Source of the DNA: Paracoccus subflavus
GTDB taxonomy: Bacteria; Pseudomonadota; Alphaproteobacteria; Rhodobacterales; Rhodobacteraceae
Direction: 5' to 3'
Assembly (NCBI RefSeq): GCF_004310345.1
Contig: NZ_SISK01000003.1
Location: forward strand, 124,001-188,000
Length of the DNA: 64,000 nucleotides
Positions 58,397 through 64,000 of the stretch are shown in pieces. How positions within the stretch are numbered: position 1 is the first letter of the stretch; each line of letters begins with the position of its first letter. Made by a program: the position numbers and the translations under genes. Under the pieces are notes generated by a model. That model saw only the letters and a program-made list of their open reading frames with translations, was not told the origin of the DNA and did no database searches.

Positions 58397-59728
58397 ATGT
58401 CAGCCAACCGTCAAGCCGCTGCCGTCAGCCCCTGGCGCGCGCCCATCCTGTTCGCGATCCTTGCCGTCCTGTTCCTGCTGGAGGGCACGGTCCGGAACGG
58501 CCTGTTCTCGGGGTCGTGGAACACCGCGCTGGCGATCCTGAACATGGGCCTGATCTCGGCCATCACCGCGCTTGGGGTGAACATGCAATGGGGCTATGCC
58601 GGGCTGTTCAACACCGGGGTCGTGGGATTTCTGGCCATCGGCGGCCTGGCCCCGGTGCTGGTGTCCCTGCCCCCGGTCGACGGCGCCTGGGCCGCAGGCG
58701 GGCCGCGCCTGATCCTGGCGCTGCTGGCGGGCATCGGCACGCTGGCCATGGCCAGGATCGTCCACGTCCGCACCCGCCGCGGATGGGCCGTGGCCCTGGT
58801 GCTCATCGGCGGCTTTGTCGCCTATCGCTGGCTGTTCGACCCCGCCGTCACAGCGATCGAGGCCAACAACGCCGCCCGTGCCGGCAATATCGGCGGGCTG
58901 GGCCTGCCGGTCCTGATGTCCTGGATCGTGGGCGGTCTTTTCGCCGCCGCCGCCGCCTGGGCGGTGGGCAAGGTCGCGCTGGGACTGCGCTCGGACTATC
59001 TCGCCATCGCCACCCTGGGCATCGGCGAGATCATCGTGGCCGTGTTGCGCAACGAGGACTGGCTGGCCCGGGGCGTCAAGAACATCGCCTCGATTCCCCG
59101 GCCGGTCCCCTACGAGATCGAGTTGCAGCAGAACCCGGAATTCGTGGACTTTGCCGCCCGCTGGGGGTTCAGCGTGGCCGAGGCGTCGGGGATCTGGGTC
59201 AAGCTGTGCTACATGCTGCTGTTTCTGGTGGTGCTTCTGGCGATCATCCTGCTGGCCGAACTGGCGCTGAAATCGCCCTGGGGCCGGATGATGCGCGCCA
59301 TCCGCGACAACGAGACCGCCGCCGAGGCGATGGGCAAGGACGTGACTGCGCGCCATCTGCAGGTCTTCGTGCTGGGCTCGGCGGTGATCGGCATCGCGGG
59401 GGCGATGATGATCACCCTGGACGGGCTGATGGCGCCCACCAGCTATAACCCGTTGCGCTATACGTTCCTGATCTGGGTGATGGTGATCGTTGGCGGATCG
59501 GGCAACAACTGGGGATCGGTTCTGGGCGCGGTGCTGATCTGGTTCGTCTGGATCAAGGTCGAGGTCTGGGGACCGAACCTGATCGGCGTCCTGGTCGGGC
59601 CCCTGCCCGACGGCGACCTCAAGGCGCATCTGCTGGGCAGCGCGCCGCACATGCGCTTCATCGCCATGGGGCTGGTCTTGCTGCTGGTGCTGCGTTTCGC
59701 CCCGCGGGGTCTGGTGCCCGAGAAATAG
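58397..59728 (+). CDS. livM: Branched-chain amino-acid-type ABC transporter permease LivM
   Basis: The protein has 443 residues and about ten helices. The N-terminal WGYAGLFNTGVVGFLAIGGL and the middle GLRSDYLAIATLGIGEIIVA are LivM hallmarks. The coupling-helix region is SPWGRMMRAIRDNETAAEAM and the end has MVIVGGSGNNWGSVLGAVLI. It starts 12 bases after livH and completes the importer. The substrate is not deducible from the permeases. Confidence 0.92.
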   Translation: MSANRQAAAVSPWRAPILFAILAVLFLLEGTVRNGLFSGSWNTALAILNMGLISAITALGVNMQWGYAGLFNTGVVGFLAIGGLAPVLVSLPPVDGAWAAGGPRLILALLAGIGTLAMARIVHVRTRRGWAVALVLIGGFVAYRWLFDPAVTAIEANNAARAGNIGGLGLPVLMSWIVGGLFAAAAAWAVGKVALGLRSDYLAIATLGIGEIIVAVLRNEDWLARGVKNIASIPRPVPYEIELQQNPEFVDFAARWGFSVAEASGIWVKLCYMLLFLVVLLAIILLAELALKSPWGRMMRAIRDNETAAEAMGKDVTARHLQVFVLGSAVIGIAGAMMITLDGLMAPTSYNPLRYTFLIWVMVIVGGSGNNWGSVLGAVLIWFVWIKVEVWGPNLIGVLVGPLPDGDLKAHLLGSAPHMRFIAMGLVLLLVLRFAPRGLVPEK

Positions 59729-59732
59729 AACA

Positions 59733-59753
59733 AGGGACCACCCGGTCCCTGTC
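59733..59753. terminator. Short bidirectional hairpin between livM and the CAP gene
   Basis: GGGACC (59734-59739), loop ACCC and GGTCCC (59744-59749), with one more A-T pair at the base, lie between two convergent stops. The stem is short and T-poor, so it is probably a modest terminator for both. Confidence 0.45.
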
Positions 59754-60280
59754 TAGCGACAATCGTCGCCCAGAACCACGCTGTAATAGGCCGATCCACC
59801 GACCCCCGCGGCATAGCCTACGCCGATCTGGCGGCTGGGCTGGCCCAGAAGCTCGGCCCGCTGGGCGTCGCGTGCCAGCCAGTCCGCCACCGCATCGGCC
59901 GGACTGCCGCCCCGTCCCACCAGTTGCACGACCCCGCAGACCGGATAGCCGACTGCCCGCGCCCGATCCACGACGCTGGAGCCGTTCGACCCCTCGACAT
60001 CGACGCGGCCCTGCCCCGCCATGTCGCAGGCATGGCCTTGCGCGATCTGCGCCAGCGCCGGGGCGGGGTCCAGGACCGTCTTGCCCTCGGCCAAGCGCGC
60101 GGCATTGACGGCAGCCTCCAGTTGCGCCGCGATGCCCGGATCGCCTGCGCAACGGGCAGCCAGGGCCTGCTCTGCCGGGTCGGCGGGACGGTTGTCGGGC
60201 GTCGTCGGGCCCACCCCCTGCTGGCAGGCCGCCAGTCCCGGCAGGACCAGACACAGGGCAAGGATGCGTGACCGGGGCAT
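59753..60280 (-). CDS. CAP (SCP-like) domain lipoprotein
   Basis: The 175 residues start at ATG 60280 (MPRSRILALCLVLPGLAACQ); a longer frame would bury the signal. The lipobox LAAC gives C19. The mature domain is of the CAP/SCP type: LEAAVNAARLAEGKTVLDPA with the initial helix, AQGHACDMAGQGRV, and the C-terminal QIGVGYAAGVGGSAYYSVVL. Such proteins lack a proven enzymatic function in bacteria. It is divergent from guaA with a 104-bp gap. Confidence 0.75.
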   Translation of the reverse strand: MPRSRILALCLVLPGLAACQQGVGPTTPDNRPADPAEQALAARCAGDPGIAAQLEAAVNAARLAEGKTVLDPAPALAQIAQGHACDMAGQGRVDVEGSNGSSVVDRARAVGYPVCGVVQLVGRGGSPADAVADWLARDAQRAELLGQPSRQIGVGYAAGVGGSAYYSVVLGDDCR

Positions 60281-60384
60281 GAGGAAACCTTCACAAGCGG
60301 CTGTCGCGGAACGCCTCGCCGATGACCGCAGTTCCGGCGTCCAAATCCCTTGCGCGGCGTCATGGCCGCGCTTAAAGCGCACCC

Positions 60385-61944
60385 ATGACCCAGCATCAGC
60401 GCCTTCTTATCATCGACTTCGGTTCCCAGGTCACGCAACTGATCGCGCGGCGCCTGCGAGAGCTGAACGTTTACTGCGAGATCCATCCCTACAACCTGTT
60501 GACCGACGACATCCTGCGCGGGCTTTCCCCGCGGGCGGTGATCCTCTCGGGCGGGCCGGACAGCGTGACGCGCGCGGGCAGCCCCCGTGCCCCGCAGGCG
60601 GTGTTCGATCTGGGCGTGCCGGTGTTCGGCATCTGCTATGGCCAGCAGGTGATGATGGAGCAACTGGGTGGCCGGGTCGAGGCGGGCCACCATGCCGAAT
60701 ACGGCCGCGCCTTTATTTCCCCCGCGCCCGGCCACAAGAGCGACGGCATCTTCGCGGGCCTGTTCGATACGGGCCCCGAGGAAGTCTGGATGAGCCATGG
60801 CGACCGCGTGACCGCGCTTGCGCCGGGATTCGAGGTGATCGGCACATCCCCCAACGCCCCCTTCGCCATGATCGCGGACGAGGCGCGCCGTTTTTACGCC
60901 GTGCAGTTCCACCCCGAGGTGCATCACACCCCGAACGGGCGCACCATGCTGGAAAACTTCGTCCGCATGGCCGGTTTCACCGGCGACTGGACCATGGCGG
61001 GATACCGCGACGAGGCGATCCGCAAGATCCGCGAGCAGGTCGGCGACCGCAAGGTCATCTGCGGCCTGTCCGGCGGTGTGGATTCGTCGGTTGCGGCGGT
61101 GCTGATCCACGAGGCGGTCGGCGACCAGTTGACCTGCGTCTTTGTGGATCACGGGCTTCTGCGCCTGAACGAGGCCGAGGAAGTCGTGACCATGTTCCGC
61201 GACACCTACAACATCCCCCTGATCCATGCCGACGAGAGCGAGCTGTTCCTGGGCTCGCTGGAGGGCGTTTCCGACCCCGAGGTCAAGCGCAAGACCATCG
61301 GCCGGCTGTTCATCGACGTCTTCCAGAAATACGCCAGCCAGATCGAGGGCGCCGATTTCCTGGCACAGGGCACGCTCTATCCCGATGTGATCGAAAGCGT
61401 CAGTTTCAGCGGCGGGCCGTCGGTCACGATCAAGTCGCACCACAATGTCGGCGGCCTGCCCGAGAAGATGGGCCTGAAGCTGGTCGAGCCGCTGCGCGAG
61501 CTGTTCAAGGACGAGGTCCGCGCCCTGGGCCGCGAGCTGGGCCTGCCGGAAAAATTCATCGGCCGCCATCCCTTTCCCGGCCCCGGGCTTGCCATCCGCT
61601 GTCCCGGAGAAATCACCCGCGAAAAACTGGACATCCTTCGCAAGGCCGATGCGGTTTTCATCGACCAGATCCGCCGGCACGGTCTTTACGACGACATCTG
61701 GCAGGCCTTCGTGGCGATCCTTCCGGTGCGCACCGTGGGCGTGATGGGGGATGGGCGCACCTACGACTATGCCTGCGCCCTGCGCGCGGTCACGTCCGTG
61801 GACGGCATGACGGCGGACTATTACCCTTTCACCCACGATTTCCTGGGCGAAACCGCCACGCGCATCATCAACGAGGTCAAGGGCATCAACCGCTGCACCT
61901 ACGACATCACCTCGAAGCCGCCAGGAACGATCGAGTGGGAATAA
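60385..61944 (+). CDS. guaA: GMP synthase (glutamine-hydrolysing)
   Basis: Converts XMP to GMP using glutamine and ATP. The 519 residues are normal. The class I amidotransferase domain has the catalytic cysteine in [20 protein letters not shown] and the HPE of [14 protein letters not shown]. The N-type ATP pyrophosphatase domain has [18 protein letters not shown]. The C-terminal dimerisation domain ends [17 protein letters not shown]. The gene ends directly against an AT-rich patch. Confidence 0.97.
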   Translation: MTQHQRLLIIDFGSQVTQLIARRLRELNVYCEIHPYNLLTDDILRGLSPRAVILSGGPDSVTRAGSPRAPQAVFDLGVPVFGICYGQQVMMEQLGGRVEAGHHAEYGRAFISPAPGHKSDGIFAGLFDTGPEEVWMSHGDRVTALAPGFEVIGTSPNAPFAMIADEARRFYAVQFHPEVHHTPNGRTMLENFVRMAGFTGDWTMAGYRDEAIRKIREQVGDRKVICGLSGGVDSSVAAVLIHEAVGDQLTCVFVDHGLLRLNEAEEVVTMFRDTYNIPLIHADESELFLGSLEGVSDPEVKRKTIGRLFIDVFQKYASQIEGADFLAQGTLYPDVIESVSFSGGPSVTIKSHHNVGGLPEKMGLKLVEPLRELFKDEVRALGRELGLPEKFIGRHPFPGPGLAIRCPGEITREKLDILRKADAVFIDQIRRHGLYDDIWQAFVAILPVRTVGVMGDGRTYDYACALRAVTSVDGMTADYYPFTHDFLGETATRIINEVKGINRCTYDITSKPPGTIEWE

Positions 61945-61976
61945 TTTTTGCCCATCCGACGGTATCCAAAACTACG

Positions 61977-62054
61977 CTAGAATACAGCATAAAAACCTGA
62001 AAAATATAAATAATCCAGCAAAGTCTTGTCGAGCTGAGTGTGGTCTGCGGTCAT
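61977..62054 (-). CDS. 25-codon ORF with a strong ribosome site, possibly a gene-start remnant
   Basis: An AAAGGAG site lies five bases before ATG 62054 on the minus strand, 62 bases after the stop of the membrane fusion gene. The ORF begins in GC-rich DNA (TADHTQLDKTLLD) and becomes AT-rich for its last ten codons, ending TAG at 61977. Either it is a real small protein, or the 5' end of a longer gene that was cut by a junction near 62020. I cannot name a family. Confidence 0.4.
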   Translation of the reverse strand: MTADHTQLDKTLLDYLYFSGFYAVF

Positions 62055-62116
62055 GCCCGCTCCTTTTCTGGTTTTTTTGACGGCGCTGTTCTGCCCGGTC
62101 GATGGCAGGCCCGCAG

Positions 62117-64000
62117 TCAGGCAGGGGGGGCCAGGATGACGGTCTGTCCGTCGCTGCGCCGACGCCGCAGTCCAGAAAGCCCGAGATCCGGAACCGCCGG
62201 GGAGGAGACATCCTGCGCCGACGGAAAGACGAGGATCTTTCCGGTGCGGCGAATGATCTCGGTCTCGGCGCCGCCCAGAAGGACCGGGTTTGCGGTATCG
62301 GGACCCGCAACCTGCATCGCGGACCGCCACAGTCGCAGGACGTCACGGCTTTGGCCATCCGGGGCCACGCGGATCATCGTGAGAACAGGCAGTTGGCCAT
62401 CCTGCAGACGCGGAAGGACAGGCAGTTGGCTGTCCGGGACGGTCGGATCGAGATAGCGGGTCAGCACCCCGAGCGAGAAGTCGGTAGCCCGCACCCATCC
62501 CGCCGCACCCGCCGCCGTTTCGAACCCTGAAATCGGCCCGGCCCATTGCAGCACGATCGCCTCTTCGGCTTCTCCTCCCAGGTCGATCCTTCGGGCGGGC
62601 AGCGTCGCCCATCCGGTCGTCTGCCAGTCAACGCGGCTGAGGGTCTGGACGGGAACCGGAAGGGGGGCATACAGGGCAAGGGCCTGCGGAAGGGAACGGG
62701 CGGAATGCCACGCGCCGAAGGCCAGGAACACCGCCAGCGACAGGCTGACGGTGACACCCGGGCGGGCCGCCTGCACGTCGGCGCGACGGAAGGCCAGCGC
62801 GAAACACAGGGTGAGGCCGATCCCCAGAAGCAGGCCGCCTGCAACATCTGACGGCCAGTGCGCCGAGAGGTAGAGCCGCGACGCGACGATGGCCCCGACG
62901 ATTCCGGCCAGCGCCAACGGGATGGCCCTGCGCCAGGGAGCGCCCAACCCGGTCCAGGCGAACCAGACAAGCAGGCCCATCAGAGTCGCGGCTCCGGTGG
63001 CGTGGCCGCTGGGAAAGCCGTAGACCTGCACGCCGTCGTAAAGGGCGGTCGGGCGAGGGATCGCCATGGCCCCCTTGAGCAGCGTGGCAAGGCCTGACGA
63101 AATCATCACGGTCACCGCGACGCCGATGGCGAGATGCAGTTGTCTGCGCCAGAGAAGCCAGACCACTGCCGCGGCTGTGGCGGCGATGATGACGGGTGCA
63201 TCGCCGAAACCGGTGATGAAGGCGACCAGCCGGTCACCCGGCTCGGTCCGCAGATGACCAAGCGCCAGACTGATCGAACGGTCGGCGGCCGCAAGCCCGC
63301 TCCGCTCGGCGACTTCCTGCGCCAGCGTCGCCATTGTGGCGGCGACGATGGTCAGCGGCACCCCCAACACGATGAGAGGTCTGAGATCATCGGACGGCGC
63401 AAGGACCGAGAGCGCGAGGACACTGGCACGACTGCCGGGATCTTCGCGCAGGCGCCCGACGATCCGGTGCCGCTGCGCGGCCAGCACGGGCACAACGCGT
63501 CTGAGCAGCAGACGGGTCAGCATCACGACAGCGACCACTGCGCCAAGCAGCACGGCGGCAAGAACGACGAGGCGCAGGCTGGCATGGCCCGCAAGCCCGA
63601 CGCCGAAACCGGCCGCTGCGCCCGGAAGGATATGCGCCGGGGCCCAGATCAGGGCGGAAACCACGTTCGCCGTGAAGAAGCGGGCCGGGGACATGCCGGA
63701 AACCCCTGCCATGACCGGGACGATGGCCCGGACACCGGGCGTGAACCGGGCGATCAGGATGCTCTTGCCGCCATGACGGGCAAAGAAACTGTTGCTTCTG
63801 GCAATGAGATCGGGGTGACTGCGCAGCGGCCATACCGTCAGGATGCCGTCGCGCCAGCGATTGCCGATCCAGAAGGACAGTCCGTCGCCTGCGATCGCCC
63901 CGAGTGTTGCGGCGGCAAGAACCGGCCAGAGGGCCAGATGCCCCAGTCCGACGGCTGCGCTCAACCCCAGAATGATCGCCGTCCGGAATAAAGGCACCGA
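62117..64000 (-). CDS. DedA-PAP2 phosphatase membrane fusion protein (5' end outside window)
   Basis: At least 627 codons; the frame continues off the right edge. Residues visible first are a DedA domain lacking its normal start: GAIAGDGLSFWIGNRWRDG and ARFTPGVRAIVPVMAGVSGM. A PAP2 phosphatase follows: KGAMAIPRPTAL, GFPSGHATGAATLMG and SRLYLSAHWPSDVAGG hold the three conserved motifs (K...RP, SGH, R...H). The C-terminal 200 residues resemble the soluble LssY-type tail. Together these suggest lipid phosphate handling, for example undecaprenyl pyrophosphate or phospholipid recycling. The GTG at 63997 is in frame but probably not the start. Confidence 0.85.
   Translation of the reverse strand, partial: SVPLFRTAIILGLSAAVGLGHLALWPVLAAATLGAIAGDGLSFWIGNRWRDGILTVWPLRSHPDLIARSNSFFARHGGKSILIARFTPGVRAIVPVMAGVSGMSPARFFTANVVSALIWAPAHILPGAAAGFGVGLAGHASLRLVVLAAVLLGAVVAVVMLTRLLLRRVVPVLAAQRHRIVGRLREDPGSRASVLALSVLAPSDDLRPLIVLGVPLTIVAATMATLAQEVAERSGLAAADRSISLALGHLRTEPGDRLVAFITGFGDAPVIIAATAAAVVWLLWRRQLHLAIGVAVTVMISSGLATLLKGAMAIPRPTALYDGVQVYGFPSGHATGAATLMGLLVWFAWTGLGAPWRRAIPLALAGIVGAIVASRLYLSAHWPSDVAGGLLLGIGLTLCFALAFRRADVQAARPGVTVSLSLAVFLAFGAWHSARSLPQALALYAPLPVPVQTLSRVDWQTTGWATLPARRIDLGGEAEEAIVLQWAGPISGFETAAGAAGWVRATDFSLGVLTRYLDPTVPDSQLPVLPRLQDGQLPVLTMIRVAPDGQSRDVLRLWRSAMQVAGPDTANPVLLGGAETEIIRRTGKILVFPSAQDVSSPAVPDLGLSGLRRRRSDGQTVILAPPA

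Overview
The window reads as chromosomal DNA of an alphaproteobacterium of the Rhodobacter/Paracoccus group. It has high GC with strong C/G third-position bias. Group-typical traits include a TCA-cycle supercluster, a small membrane protein wedged between glyQ and glyS, a single-cysteine DksA, a NnrU-family protein, an Hda-type DnaA relative next to ppk/ppx, and a CIRCE-controlled groESL. I saw no rRNA, tRNA, CRISPR array, insertion sequence or prophage. The genus call (Paracoccus-like) is an inference from gene order and protein style, not from a search.

Layout: 1-2 kb holds the tail of a TrkH-type potassium transporter, a GNAT acetyltransferase and an exported repeat protein. 2-5.7 kb is glyQ, a small membrane gene and glyS. 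5.8-25.8 kb is a TCA supercluster: sdhC-sdhD-sdhA, three extra genes, then sdhB on the minus strand; a DUF1737/NnrU/TauE group; then mdh, sucC, sucD, sucA, sucB and lpd on the plus strand, interleaved with lipoproteins, two AT-rich orphan ORFs, a Dabb-like protein, a MAPEG protein and a transglycosylase. 25.9-31 kb has pgk, two tandem cyclophilins and a PPDK-like protein. 31.3-37.8 kb has a SleB-type hydrolase, folB-folP-glmM, a flavin monooxygenase, dksA and a MoxR ATPase. 37.8-43.2 kb has a SIMPL protein, a 1044-residue PilM/PilP-like envelope protein and a TraB/GumN protein. 43.3-46.7 kb has groES-groEL and an AT-rich island. 46.7-52.4 kb (minus) is perM-hdaA-ppk and ppx. 52.6-59.7 kb has proS, a DUF2937 gene and a complete livKGFHM branched-chain amino-acid-type ABC importer. 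The end has a CAP-domain lipoprotein, guaA and a DedA-PAP2 membrane fusion that runs off the window.

How the genes work together: sdhCDAB, mdh, sucCD, sucAB and lpd encode most of the oxidative half of the TCA cycle. The sdh and suc promoters share the same unusual operator: two GTGATCAC palindromes exactly 21 bp apart in the same orientation. This is the clearest regulatory signal in the window and suggests one regulator for both operons.

The best candidates for something undescribed are that paired operator; three paralogous two-cysteine lipoproteins between sucD and sucA; the lipoprotein/sulfotransferase-like insert between sdhA and sdhB; and a set of AT-rich patches that sit inside or directly behind otherwise GC-rich housekeeping genes (inside glyS, between sucC and sucD, after sucB, after groEL, after guaA).
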